Part shown: piece by piece, positions 45,046 through 59,100 of the stretch
How positions within the stretch are numbered: position 1 is the stretch's first letter
Layout of the letters: the number at the start of each line of letters is the position of its first letter
Source: Oscarella lobularis
Taxonomy: Eukaryota; Porifera; Homoscleromorpha; Homosclerophorida; Oscarellidae
Length of the DNA stretch: 64,000 bases
Direction: 5' to 3'
Assembly (NCBI RefSeq): GCF_947507565.1
Contig: NC_089178.1
Span: 2,418,001-2,482,000 of the forward strand
Position numbers and translations under genes: made by a program
Notes under the pieces: generated by a model
Told to the model about the DNA's origin: nothing
The model's input: only the letters and a program-made list of their open reading frames with translations
The model's database searches: none

Positions 45046-48000
45046 TCAGAGAACGAGCACTTCTCGGCCGCTATCTCCCGAAAAGGGAAAGAACGACGAA
45101 GTGACCAGTTGGTTATCTACGTATTCGCGATAGTAATTGGATTCTGGAGGTTGCCGGGCAACGGCTGAAGATTGGCTCGCCTCGTGAACGAGACGAAGTA
45201 CCTCTTTGACTCGCCGATCGTTTACTGTAGACGACGACAAGTTACCGGAATGATCCACTAAAGATTCGACAGTGGATTCGCTTTGAGATTCTCTTCCAGG
45301 CAGTAGCCCGTTCAACAGCTTTTCGATCTCACTAAAACGTTCCTAAAGTCCGGCGATCTCCTTAATCAAAACACCAACAGGTACACCAACGTACCTGGCT
45401 TTGAGATAGCTGCGACATTAGATGCTCTATATGTTTATCCTTTTGGTCAAATTTGACTCTAAGCTGGTCCCTTTGGTGATGGTAAAGTGCTATGTATTCC
45501 CCTAACGCAGACATTTTTGGTTTCTCGGACCCTCCCCATCACTTTCCGTCTCGCACTTACCAATCGTTTCTGTTTCACCTTCCAGTTGCATAATGACGTG
45601 TTCCATCCGCTGCACGTCGTCACTTAATTCCGCTTTTTCTCGCATGACCCGAACAAATTGATCCTGAAAGAGAATTCGGAGAAAAAAACTAAACAATTTA
45701 CTTCGACGTGCCTGCAGCTGATTAAAACTCGTCTCAAGTTGACTGAAACTAACCGACGACGCTCGAACATCGTCGCTCGTCTGACGAATGACCTCGTTCT
45801 CTTTCTTCAACTCTTGCAAATGTTGAAACAACGAGTTTCGCTCCATTTCTAGCTGTCGTACGGACGCCGATAACGACTCAATCTGTAACCAAAAAACGCG
45901 CAAGTGCAGAATGTGCGCGGTCGCAATCAAAGCCTTATACGATTTTCTTTTGTTCCGATTCGCCGTCGTCATCAGCTTCGTCTCGATGCACTTCCTGCGA
46001 AGGAGGAATCTCGTCTTCGCGAATCATTTTCTCGCTTTCTGCGACGTCCCTAATTGACATTTCTGCTTGCTTCTCAACTAGATCGGCATCGTTTGTCTGA
46101 AGTTCGTCCACTTTCCTCTTCTCCTCTTCAAACTGCTCGGCTTCAGCTTGAAGATCTCTCGTTTCAAGCTCCTCTCTCTTGCCATTGAGCTGAGAGGACA
46201 ACTGATTGGCCCAGTGCTGAGATGTTTGTAAATCACTGGCAAGCTGCATATTGTCGTTGGTCTAACAAAAGAAAACGTGCAGTCCGTAAGCAGTAAGGAA
46301 TAACCGCGTACGATACCAGTTTAACAAAGGCTTGCTGAAGCTCTTCCAGTTGACTTTTCAATTCTTTATTTTGCAGTAAAGCACTAACAACGTGTCAAAT
46401 TCAACGCACGCTCTTGTTTTGTCTAACGCGGCTGCTTACCGACTGATCGTCGCCTTGTCGTTCTGCATGTCGCTGAGAAGTTTGGCTCGATCGACGGCCT
46501 CTTCACCGAGCCGCGTCACCGTCACCTCGTACTCTTCCAATTTTGCAGAAATTTCTTCTTTCGAGCTAGAAAAAACAAGAAAAATGCTGCATAGGCTCAA
46601 GAACGACGTCACCAATACGTTTGCAGTGTCCGATTCTCGTCAGTCTAGAAAACAAAAAAACGCTGTATGTAGCTCTATTCAAAACCTAAGAAATCTTTTC
46701 CAACGTACCATAGCCGCAAGATGCGCCGAAAGATTCTCATTTTCCGTCGTCAGCTGTTGAATAGTGTGAGTGTGATCCAACTGAGCAGTTTGATGTCGCA
46801 CCGTTTCATCTAAAATCAAAGTCCAACTCACGGGGCGAATCACTAGTAAACCCAAAGCATACCCAGTTTCAGCTCTAGTTCTTTCACAGCAGCCGTCTGC
46901 TGCTGAAGGCGTCCAACTAAAAGCCCTTTTTCATTCGTCAAAGTGGAGACCTGCGAGATAGAGCATTATACGACAAGGAATCGCGCCGCGCGAGAGAATA
47001 CTAACCTGATTTGCCAACGCTTGAGCTCGACCCTCGTACTGATTGAACACTCCCTGGAACTTCCTCTTCGTCTCTTCGTGCTCCGCTGATAGACTCTGTA
47101 GCGACCGAATCGTCTGTGAGCGGCCATTCAAAAATAAATGTGAAAAAAACGCCACCCCCCAGTGTGTAGAAGACCTCGTTGAGTTGAGCTACGAGTTGTT
47201 CGTTTTGAGTCTTCATCGCTTTATAGGCCTCTTCTCTTTCTTTTGCGTCGTCGCTTCCGCCCGACAGTTGTTGAACAAGGGTTTCGGCGAGAGAAAGCTT
47301 CGACCGAGCCTCTTTCAACTGGCCATCCAAACTGGCACTCGTCTTGCTCTGCAATCGAATCCCTACTCCCCCACCCTGCAACTAGAATAGACCAATCTAC
47401 CTGAGCTACAAGTTTATTCGTCAATTCCGACACTTGATGTTTCAATTCCTCGTTTTCATTACTCAATTAATTAAAATAAAAATAAAACGCTAATTCTCCC
47501 CCGCCGAGATGCCCTATTACCCCAGCGCTTGAACGGACGCTTGAAGACTACTGCTATTTTTCTCATCCGACGCTCGATTCTGTACCGAAAACATTGACAC
47601 ATCGCAATAGAAATGACAAAGACACTTAGAAACCTGCTTGTGCTGTTGCAAATCGGTGTGCGCTTCTTCTAGAGCCATTTCCAGTTGACGGATTCTCTCG
47701 CTGCCGGCTTGCAGTCTTCTCATCAACTCCTGGCACTCGCCTAAACGATCGCACAAAACGAAATCTCACTGAAAATAGAAGGCTAAAGAGAAAATTTTCC
47801 TTACTAGTCTTTTCCTGTATGATAACGTTTTGTCGCGTCAGCTTCGTGTGAAGCTCCGATTTCTCTTCGACTAGAATATCAATAGTTTGCTCGTGACCCT
47901 ACAGAGTAGTTTTAAGAGCAGGAAAAAGAATAGCACATAGTACGTATAAGTACGTATAAATAACCAACTTTAAGTTGCTCGGTGACTGCCAATAGTTCCG

Positions 48001-48805
48001 TTCTCAATTTTTCGACTCCGCCATCGTCGGACTGAAGACGACGAAAATCACTTCTCAGTCTAGCATTCTCCTGATACTGAGCATTCAATTCCTCGGCCTG
48101 TCAAAAAAGAAAAATCGCATGCTGCACTGCCCTTCTTTGCCTCCTATCCAACCTGCTTCTGTAGCTGTTGATTAAGATCCTTGACGAGAGTCGTCTGCAC
48201 CTTCAACGCTCCAGCGAAGTGCTTGCTGTCATTCTATGGGGCAAGAAGCACAAGAAGCATGAGATCGATGACATAATATAATAACGGCGTACCAATTCAG
48301 AGCTTCGGTGAGCAGTGTGTAAAGATGATCCCTTTTCAGTTGTCCGCCCTACGCCTGCTAGTATTCCACTTGCTTCCGAACTCTAACAATGGACCTCTAC
48401 GTCACAGAGAAACTTTCGTGCGCGAGTCTTATTACGATCTGCCGGAATAAATCCGTCGAAGACGCTCTATTCGAGAGGAAAGAGGAAGAAATAAGGAGTC
48501 TGAGACTAGTGAGACTGCGTCTCGCACCTCGGTGACGTCGCCCCTCGTTGGAGATCCGCCGAAAGGCGGCTCTGGTCGTTCTGACGGCAAACGAAACTCG
48601 AAAAACGCATCGGAAATGCTGTTTCTTTGACTTACGCCAGACGGTGTCTCGCTTCGATCGGCCACTTTCGCTGGCGAGCAGGTTTTGGATCTCTGTTGAA
48701 ACTTTCTGAGCTAGAAGATGCGACTATGAGACGCCGGACGTAAGGAGAGAATCAGAGACATTCTACCTTTCTCTTCGCAGCGGCTACTTTATCGTTCCTG
48801 TCCAT
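45046..48805 (-). CDS. GOLGA2: Golgin GM130
   Basis: cis-Golgi golgin that tethers vesicles and binds p115 and GRASP65. The minus-strand start at 48805 gives MDRNDKVAAAKRKLRKFQQ, matching the basic p115/importin-binding N-terminus of GM130. Then come many small exons of Gln/Glu-rich coiled coil. The near-C-terminal signature is clear: LEGETETIG joined to EYIALYHHQRDQLRVKF, close to human GETDTIGEYIALYQSQR. The last exon ends SSFFPFSGDSGREVLVL. The hydrophobic C-terminal residues and upstream FF pair resemble the GRASP65-binding tail of GM130. It is about 1,000 residues over roughly 15 exons. Individual exon limits were not all resolved. Confidence 0.85.
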
Positions 48806-49311
48806 CTCCTCGAACAACGGATCTGAATTAGAGCGCGTTACTGGGCCCGATAATAATGATGGCCTGTGTGTAATCCCCGAACACCCTACACTCAGTACCC
48901 TTTTATTCTAAGATGTTTACTCGCTCTAAATAAGTTTGCCTTTCGAAATGGGACACCTCGTGGATACGCCTATACATATTTCAAAATTATTTATCCGACA
49001 CAGATTTCGCTTTTTTATCCAAATGGAACTTGATGGATACGCCTACGTATAGAAATTTCAGATAGGTACACGGTGGAGGCTCTACGTCCGTTCTATCACG
49101 GGCAAGTCAACGTGCGCTATCGCAAACGACAGCGTGGCCTGCTCTAAAATAATCTAAACGGGGTAACGGAGGAGTGGGGAATAGTCTAACGTTAGAACGG
49201 CTAACGAATCAAGATGGCAGCGTCCTGTTTCTACCCGTATAGAAAAGAGAAAACTATGAGCGATGCTAAATTATAGTCAGGGGTCGGTGCATGCAGCAGA
49301 TTCTGTGTGCA
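48806..49311. other. Intergenic region upstream of GOLGA2
   Basis: No coding region is seen. It contains two direct copies of GGATACGCCTA (48962-48972 and 49035-49045) and an AAGATGGCAGC YY1-like site near 49211. It serves as the GOLGA2 promoter and the KIF14 3' flank. Confidence 0.4.
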
Positions 49312-52300
49312 TTACGTATCTGATTCTCGCAAAAGAAAAACGCCTTTTTCTCCGCTCGGTCTTCGCGGATTGGTCGCTCCTCCAAGGAGGCGGCGTTTCG
49401 CCTCCACTTCGCTCGCATTAGAAGTGTAGTGTTTCGTTCGCTGGCTTACGGCTTTCGCTGCGCGAATAACACTCCGAATGCAGCCCTCGAGATCCAACGA
49501 AGACGACTCGCTGCTGTCGCTGCTCGCGTCGCTCGCATAATGCGGACCCTTCAGTTTGAGCACGTCGAGCAGCTGCACGGCGTATTTCGCCACCGCTCTC
49601 GTCGCCACTTGAACGCGTTCGATGTGACAGTGAGCGCACGCTTTTGACATCGACTGAACGGCGTCCGCAATGTCGCTCACTTCGCCCGTCACGCCTTTGA
49701 TGCGCTGATAGTTCTTGTACGACGAGCCGGTGCCGCCGCCTCCGTCGCCGTCCTCGCGACAATTCACGTATTCTCTCTTTCAAAATCAATTGTTCTTATA
49801 GGAGCGCGAAAACTTAAGGCGTACTCGCTTTACCTGGAATTCTTTTGCGTTCTTCACAACAAACGAAACGTTTTCGAGAAGAGATACGACGGAATCTAGA
49901 ACGTCTTTGGGCACCTGGAAAAAATTTGACGATTGAGGGATGTAGGACATCGCGAGAGTTCCTTCTATACTTGATCCTTCGCATTTCTTTCGACCAATTT
50001 CTGGCACAGTTCACTGGCCTTTTCGACTGTTGATCGAGCTGCCTGTAAGCGACGTTCAACGAATATTTCGCCGCCTTGACGAAACGCCAATTTCAAATCG
50101 TCGTCAACCTTTGGGCGAAAAGAAAACATTGACTACAGTAGTTGTTTTCGCGTTTCCACGTTACCTTGTCGTCTTTCGCTTTGGCCTGAGACTCGTCGCC
50201 ACGACGTCCGCTCGAAAATTTGCCCAGCGTTGCTATGGCAAGAGCACCCGTTTCCATCGCTACAGACGTGATTGCCTCAACGACTTGAATCGCCGAATCG
50301 TCAACCATAGAATCGATTTCGTTGATCAAACCCTAATTTTTAAATTCCTTTATAGAAACAGGCACGTATATACACACACACAAGTGTTATCTTACTTGAA
50401 GCATTCTCGCCAGATTGACGTTCACCTTCTGCGTCGCTTCCCTCAGCTGCCGTTTCAAACTCTCCGCCAACGATACTTCGGAATTGGAATCGAGACCGAG
50501 ATGCGTCCAATGAGCAACGAGTTCCGTGAGAATGCCCATGGCAGACGACATGTGTATCGATTGAAAGCGAGCCTCCTCTTGCTCACAGAGAGGAACTAAC
50601 ACACACGACCAGTCGAATGAATGTCGTTTACGACGACGCGACGGATGTACTGTACCGGTCGAAAATGCGGACTCGTTTCTCGTTTTGAAGATTTGTTGCA
50701 ATGCTGTGGCTGCTACCTTCAAACGCTGGCACTGCTCCAAAACGCGATCGGCTAGCGTTTTTTGGCCCGTCGACGATCCTATCGGTAAAAAATAATAGAT
50801 GATTGTCATTTTTCAATTGCTATAGTGACCGAGATCGTCTAGTTCTGCCATTGCCGTCGTTATCATGTTCTTGCAAATGACAGGCACTGATGTCAGTGAT
50901 TTGAAGACATCATCTAAGGTAAAACGTAGAAGATGAGAATAAATCATTATCTAATGATACCTCCGAAATTTCTCATTTCTGAACGAGGTGTAAAGGGTGT
51001 CGACGTAAAGGTCAGGTCGTCCATAGACGAAACACCTCCAGTGGACATGGCTGAATAACAACAGAAAGTATAATTTATAATACAGACACCCCTTTTATTT
51101 AAACTGTACGTGTCGACTGAGATGACGGTCGTCTGCCCGCCAAAAGTGGCGACGATGCGACGACAGCTGCTTGAGACGTAAGCAGATCCCTAAACGATTT
51201 CTACACAAGACAAAAACGTTAACTAGATGCGACAAAAGAAATCAGAAAGCAAACGAACGGGAAGAGACGAAGGAAGCTCCTTAAGGCGAGGTGCAGACAA
51301 GGCCTTTCTGTTGGCAAGAGAACGAGTCGAACTGAAGAGAATACACTCTTTATGCGAGCCCCTATCGCAATAACTGCTCCCATTTACGCTCTCGAAGACG
51401 GGGACGGGGACGACGCCGAGAATGACGAATCTTTTTCCCATTCGTCGTTGGGGTCGTAGAAAAGATCGTCCGTCTGGCTGTCCGTTTCGTCCTAGAGGCA
51501 AAATCAGTAAAGATAATCAACCTCGCGTCTGTTTATATTCACTTCGTAGATTTCTCTCATTCGTTCGAGTCGAGATTCGAATTTGTCTAAATCCCACGTG
51601 GCCGTGATGCCGAGCTTGGTATTATGAAGACGAATTCTGATGACGGTCTGATTTTATATACATTCAATGCAACAAAAGTCTTCAGACAAACGGCTAATTC
51701 TACCGAACGTACCTCGCCTCCGCTTCCTCGCGCGTCTTCCCTTTCGAACGTCTAAAACACAGAGACATCGGCTGAATTCGTCCATTTGAGTCGTTATCGC
51801 GTATACAGTGTGCTTTTGGAGATTCGCGCTTATGCTGTTCGCTTCTCTTATCAACAGCGAGACTCTCATTAGATCCTTCTTGCTCGTTTTTTCCGCTGCT
51901 GACAATAGAGTGTAAAGGAAAAGGTTTTCCTCCTATGTACATATGCTCTACGTGAATGCAGTGCAAAACTTCCGGGCAGTCCTTTATTCCTTTCCCTTTG
52001 CAGCTAATTCAAGGAACGTAAAATCATCAAGCAAAAAGAGATTTCAAGCAAACCTTATTTATTTTCAATTTGGCCACGTCTTCCTCGATCTTTTGCTTTT
52101 CGCTTTCCAGATCGGTTAGAAGTTTCGTTTGCCTTTCTCGCCTTTCCACTTCAGCCTACAGAGGAAGTCGTAATTTCGTCGAAATATTTCGGTTATATAC
52201 CTTTTCAGTACTCAGTTTGTGGAGATAAATTTGGTGTTTCTTAGCGATAAGTTCGTCTTCTAAGGCCTTTCAAAATTATGCGCGCTTATAAACGATAATA

Positions 52301-55300
52301 AGGCAAACGACTGGGGTCGCACTTGTTTGGTGATTTCCAGTTCCTCAATCTTATTCTTATCATTTTTCAAATTTGCTTCCAGCTCGGACATTTCTCCATG
52401 GTGGCTTTCCTGCGCAATAAGACGAGATTACTTGGCAAATAATCAAAGAAAGAAATTATTCACCATTTGTTCAGATAATGCACGAAGCTTCGTTTCGTGC
52501 TGCAACTTCTGATTTTCAAGCAGTTTCTGCGCTTCCTCTTTCGCCCTTTGAATTTCAGCTAGAGCTTCTTCGTTAGCTTTCATCTTTGCCTCCTCAATTT
52601 CTGCTTCTAGCCTAAGAAATAGACACTAAATCGCAATTCTTCGTCCATAGATGTATGATCAAATAAACCTTTCGTTCTGAATTTGAAACAACTCCTCTTT
52701 TGCGTACTCAAATCCTTTTTGCCGGATTTTAGACAACGAAGCCGACGATGACGACTGTCTACTTAGATCCTTCACTTCAGCAGGATTATTCAATCTAATA
52801 CACGAATAAATCGGCATGCATTATGTACTAATTGAACTGTAAACCTGAAAAAATGATCGCCGCCAAAAACAACTCGATCTCCCTGCGAGAGAAAAAGAGT
52901 CAAAGAAATCAACCAAAACACGAATTCGTACGTGGTGTAAAGCCGTCTTTATTTCCACTTGCTCCCCATTTACAAACGTCTTAGCGTCACCTAAAGAAAT
53001 TTCAGTAATAAAGAAAACCGTGGTCATTCTCACGCGACCTCTCCTCACCTATCGGTGTAAGAGTGATCTCAGTACCGTTATTGTTCTCGATCATACTATA
53101 ACGGATAACGTTGTCCATGTGAACGTTAACGCTCAACATTTCTCACCAGTGATTGGCGGCAACTAGGGCTCCTGTCAATTCGATATCGTGCTCGATTTCC
53201 GCATCTTCTCGGCCAACTGTAGTCGTTCCTTTTTTACAGAAATTTACACCACTACCTATGGCAGTACTGCTTCTCAATGACACCTTCTTTGACGACGTAA
53301 AGCAACATTTCAGAAAGCTGAGGATCCTCGTTCAAATTGACTAGCGTAGGCAGACGATTTTCAATTTTAAAAGCAACTCCTGATCTCTGTATCAAAGAGA
53401 ACAATTCCACGTCGTTCTCAACTAATAACTATCTCACTATTTACTTTAAACTGATCCGCCTCTTCTCTATATCGTCTCTCAGACATATCCAATCGTTCTT
53501 GCCAAGTCCTAAACGGAGTGAATGATCAGAGGGAGAATTTTGACGAGTCAACCCTTCTTCTTGCCTTGTGTGATCAACCATCAGCTGTTCATTTGAATGG
53601 AGCTTCTCCTTCAGCGCCAAGAGTTCGGCAATGCTCACCACGCCGCCTTCCTCTCCTGACTGGTTCGCGTTGCCAAGCAATCGTTTCAATCTCTCAATCT
53701 CGTCTCTCAACTCTAAAAAAACCAACGTTGTTGTGCGCAAACGACCAAGATCTGGGAACCTGTAACCTCTTATCAGTCGAGCGCTCGCATCCTCGTTGAT
53801 TTTCGCCACGTTAACAATATTTCTCGCTTGTTGCGCATACGTGAAAAAAACTAGTCAAGGAATCAAAAAAAAAGAAATTTCCCACGCCCCAGCTATCGTA
53901 TTAATTAATGAAATGATATCGAAGTGTGCTCAATGATTCCTCGTAATGCTCGAGAGACGGACTGATCGTCGCAATCATGGCCGTCTTCGAATTACCCCCG
54001 AGACTCTCTTTCAACAACCTATTCCCCAGGACCCCTGGAAATGAATACGTAAATAAAATATATTGTATGTACCAAGTCAAGGACGAGTCTCTGTATGGGA
54101 TAAAAACTTTCCGCTTTTTTCCCGTCGACCTCTCGGACAATAAGGATATCACTTTTCCGAGAGTGTGAAGGGAACGATTGATGCTGGCACCTTCCTACAC
54201 AAGAAGAGAGTCGATTCGTTGAGCTGACATTTCAGGTGCTTCCTAACCCGCAGCCTTTCTCCCGACGTTCGAGCTTTGCTCGATCTTTCGCTACCAGCCA
54301 AGTCGATGAGATTGATTTTGCTGACTCTGGTGCATTCCTGACCCTCGAAGATCTAGAAGCATTTTTTCCCCTCCTCTACAGAGATACAGTCACAGCTATG
54401 TATGTGATACCTGTGTCTGAGTCAATCGAATAGTAAAGACGGAATGAGAGCGGCTGCTCTTATCGTTCATTCCCGTGGCGGCCGTGGCTCGGACTCTCGT
54501 TCCAACTTCAATCCATCTCTGAATTCCCTCGTTTGACGTCACCACGTATCTGAAAATGAAGCTGGAATTTAGAAAATCGATCTCCGCCAGCTGGACCTAC
54601 TGGTTCAAATCTTCCACGTACGGTCCCAAAACAGGATGCTCTCGAACGCGAAGCTAAAGAAAATGATCTCTCTTTGACATTCTCTTCTTTTCTCTCTACT
54701 CTCACCGTCGTTTTCTTCTTTTTCTTGGATGACGACGACAGGAGGTCATGTATCTTTTCGTTGTAGATCTCGTAGAAGCTGATCTCCACTTTGAAAGTCG
54801 TCTGGAAAACGAATCAACGTCTCTTCAGACGAGCGTTTCACTTGAATACCTCTTCATTGGCTAAAGCATCAATACGATAAAAGAGTTCCTCGCTGAAGCG
54901 AGGAATCACTCCGACGGCTTCGCCTTCTCCCATAATTCTAGATAAAAGGAAAACGCGTAGAAGAAAAAAACAATGCAGAAAGATAAAGATGACTCACGTG
55001 TAAGATTTCCCTGAACCAGTCTGAAAAAAATAGGTATTCGTGAAAGCAAAAGAAAAACACTCCCCCTTTCTTACCTGTCCATAAGCAAATAAGCACGTGT
55101 TGTATCCTTCAAAGGATCTGTCTAGAAGCGGGCATCCCAATTGAGTGTAGACCTCCTCCTGATCGACGCAATGGTGATTGACGTCGTCCACCGACCAGAA
55201 CGAGTAATCGTAGACGAATTCGTGCTTTTGCCCGCTCGACGACGTGATCAGCGTCTCCTGCTGACCTCTCATATCAATGCAGCAAGTATTTTCATCGATA

Positions 55301-55891
55301 GTTTCTCTACCAAAACAAATCCGTTTTTAAAGGCAAGACGCCTAATTGGCTACTAAGAAGCATCTATCATCTAACAAACGCATCACCTTACTCCAGTACA
55401 GATACATTGACTAATAGATAAACTCAATTACGGTCTAACATGTAACAGCGAGATAGCAACACAACCTCCTCCTCCTCGTTTGCTCTTATCTCTCTATTTC
55501 TTCCTTTCTTTTCTGCGCTTTACCTCTGGCTGAACGGTCGAACGCGCACGGCCACGATCACCGACGAATCTTCGCCGCTCGTCGATCCTTCGAGGCTCGC
55601 CGACGATTCGGATCGTCTCCACAGTCGAGTCGAGTCGAGCAGCGGTGAAAGGGACGACGCCGACGACGTTTCTCGCTTTAGCGAACCCGTTGGGAAGTTC
55701 GGAGCGGACACGGTCACGACAGGAACCGATTTGCGTCCCGGAACAGAAGGCAGTTGGCGTCGCTGCGGCTTCCGATTCTCCTCCACGCTCGTCATCGTCG
55801 TGCGGAACGGTGTGGAACGGCTGCGAAAGTTGAAATGTCGCCTGATAAGTGATAACGCACGCCCTACTGGTAGCGTACTAGCAAACGCCAT
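49312..55891 (-). CDS. KIF14: Mitotic kinesin KIF14
   Basis: Kinesin-3-type motor acting in cytokinesis with PRC1 and citron kinase. From 55891 ([14 protein letters not shown]; an alternative start is 55795) about 110 residues precede the motor. Motor motifs are [14 protein letters not shown] joined to TGSGKSYT (P-loop), [11 protein letters not shown] (switch I), LIDLAGSER (switch II) and [20 protein letters not shown]. An FHA domain (about 52850-53340) and coiled coil follow. The KIF14-specific segment [17 protein letters not shown] and [14 protein letters not shown] matches the human protein. A DEWE-type acidic motif and a helical C-terminus end at 49312. The human N-terminal extension of about 350 residues is mostly absent. 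Several exon limits are approximate. Confidence 0.85.
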
Positions 55892-56115
55892 GACAACCAG
55901 CGGCAGAACACACAGACTCTAAAAGCGGAACCCCGCCGACCTCCTCTTCCGACTAAATAGCGCTTAGACGAAATTACTTTAATAGAATGCACTGTACGCA
56001 AAAGAATAAGAATAAAAAACCTCCAACGTTCGTTTTATACACTACATTCAATAAAATGCGAACTCAACAAATAATTCACTACCAGACCAATATATAACTT
56101 TTGACTTTACTTTAG

Positions 56116-59100
56116 CTACACGCTGGTGAGCGAGACCGATGGTAGTCCCCTGTCCAATAAGCTGGGCGAAAGCGGCGACATGTCCACATTCGAACTATAA
56201 CTAGGGCTCTCCGGGTCGGTAAACGCTAACTCCAAGTCGCGTAGACTCGAGTACATGTGCGGATTACGCGAATGGCTTGCCAACCGAAAACGCCTCAACG
56301 ATTTCGTGCGCGATATCTCGATCTTAGGCGCGCCGACAATCAACGTCGACATCTCGGACCCGGGCGGCGTCAAGTGAACGGGAGACGTGCTCGAAGGCGA
56401 CGAAGACGGCGTGACGCCGGCGAGAGCGTCGGCCGAGATTCGATAGACGTAATTCGTCGTCGTGACGCTCGCTTGAAGCGTACCGGACGAAGAGACCATT
56501 CGCATGCGAGGCGCCTTCGGCTTCGATTGTCCGGCCGTTGACATGTCGCTCATGGACGGCGTTCGTCGTATCGACGCCGTCGAAACGAAGATGAGATCGT
56601 TCTAGAAAAAGAGAGCAACTATTATTTTCCCGTCCGCGTTCGTTGCTTTTTTTTTTTCAAACGCGTTTACCTTGTCGGCAATGAGTTGCACGTGCGGCAT
56701 CTTCAACGTGTGCACCAGGCTGCCGTTGATGGCTAGACGAATTTCGATTGTGTTCGAGGAAAAGCCCAATATGTAAGGAAAGACGAACGCTAAACAAACG
56801 AATACGGCGCGTCACGACGAGCCGCGCGGCAAATCACAGCGCACACCGTACCGACGGAGTGGGGAGCCGAATTCCACCTGATCTCTACGTCGGGAACGTC
56901 GTCCGTCGACGATAGGCTCTTATTGAGCGACATATCTAAAGGCGAGAGAAACGATTATCCTCCTCACGTTATTATTTCAGATTCACGTACGTCCGTGTGT
57001 TACGACAATTTCGGCGTGATTGTCTTCGTACACGTCGAGGACCGATACGAGCGTCTCCCTCGACTTCTTTCCTAGATCGAGTACTTTCTCTCTCTCGTAC
57101 GTTCCCAAGTCGACCAGTTCGAATTGACGACGATAACCGACGCAAAGTAGATCGTTTCGGCCGGTCACCGAACCGTCGATCAGTCTCATGACGTGGACGG
57201 ACTCCCCAAAGGAAATCTCCTATGGCGTGACAATGCTGAAATTTTTCTCTTTTAGTTAATTAATTAATTGCGTACTTTGACAAATGTGAGAGCGGATTCA
57301 ATGTGGCCTTCCATTTCTGACGAAGGACGCTCGTCGACCGTGTACACCCACTTGTATACAATGACTTTCGTCTTCACGGCGATAGCAACGTAAAACGTCT
57401 TGCTGTCGAGAGGACTCACAGCAAACAAGTGACATCCTATGAGACATCGGTCAAAATCAATAACACTTTGCAATCAACGGAACAGCTACCTACCTTTTGT
57501 TTTGCTGACTCGAAACTTCTTGCAGTCGTCCTTCGACAAGGCACCCGAACCGAACGCGTGCAACTGCGTGAGAGGAATAGCAAACAGATACTTGTCTTTG
57601 CTCGTACCTATGGAAGAAAAAAATTAACGTCGACTGCTGACGAAGACGATATTAATTAATTCTCACTTGAACTCCCTCGCATGAACGCAATGCCAAGCTG
57701 CTCCAGTATGGACATCTGTTGCATTACCATCACTTTGGGAATAACGCAATGATATTCTTTGTCTGAAGAAAACAATCCAAGATGAAAATGCACAGCAGGT
57801 GGAAAGGAATTCGGACCTACCGTGAAACAGGAAGACGCCCCCACTGGAACCAATAACGACATCCTCGCCTATAGAAAAAAATCATCAAGAGTCAAGCAGA
57901 TCTCTCCATCTCTCCAAATACTCACCCCACGTGTCTCCACAATAGACGGCGTGCTCAAACGGTTCGTCGAAGAGCGGCTCGGGTTCCCAAGGCTGAACGA
58001 GCGCGAGAATAAGCAATGGGTTTCCTATGTGTATTCAAGCGCTTACGTCACGTTTGATCGAAGTGCTCGTCTGTAGACTCGTCGGAGCGTCTCCCTTGAC
58101 GATTCTCTTCAACTTGAGATCTTGACCGATTTGCTGGAATTCCGTCACTTTCGCCTGATTTTTCCGCCGTTGAACGCGAGGAGACAAAACCGGCAAGCCG
58201 TCGCTGATGAACCCAGAGTGTCGAGGTACCTTAACCGTAAAAGAGGAGAGGCAAATAAAGAACGATATCACCGGGCGCGACGTTCTCACCATGATGGCTT
58301 CGTACTCTTTTTCCAGACCCTTGATCAAAACGTCCAGCGTTCGTTCACGTTTCTCTTTGAAAACCGGCGTCATGTAAGCTGCCTTTTCCCCGTTCATAAC
58401 TGAAGAAAAATCACGCGTAACTTCTCGATTTTCGCGTCTGCTTTAATTCATTTTTACGCTTTGCAAGAAGAAATTCCCGAAAGGCCAAATGATCCTTGAA
58501 CGCCTTCTTCGTCGGAAGATGGGGACCAAAGACGGGCACCGCTTCCGACGAGTACACCTGAAGTCCGTAGGCGTCTTCCTCCTCGTCGAAAGTCACCACA
58601 GCAAAAATATCTAAAAAAAAAAAACAGAAAAGTCGCTACAGAGCTCCCGAATTTCTATGCGAAAAAATAGCTTACGGACAAACTGCGATTTCAATTGCGA
58701 AGGCTGGAAGGACGGCTGTTTGCCATCGCAGAACACAATGACACAGATATCATTCCCAATGTGCCTCTTCCTTTCCAACTGTACCACAAAAAGAGAGAGA
58801 TGAGAGGAAATCACAAATGAAGCGCAACTCTGCGGCGCACCTGTTGCGGATTGTCCGTTGAATAAGGCAGCATGGTGGAAACGTGGAACATGATTTCGTG
58901 TCCCTTATAGACGGTAAAGACGGAGTGAGATCCAGTACGTCCACCTGGGGGGGAAAAAAAGGCAACAGTGACGAGACGAAGGTCCATCCATTCGTTTTTC
59001 TGCTATTTACTTCTGTCCAAGCCACCCCGGTAGCGATCCCAGTTTTCGAGAGGAATCTTGTCGCCGAGCAATTTGAGAAAATTTTTGTAATTCTTGCTAC

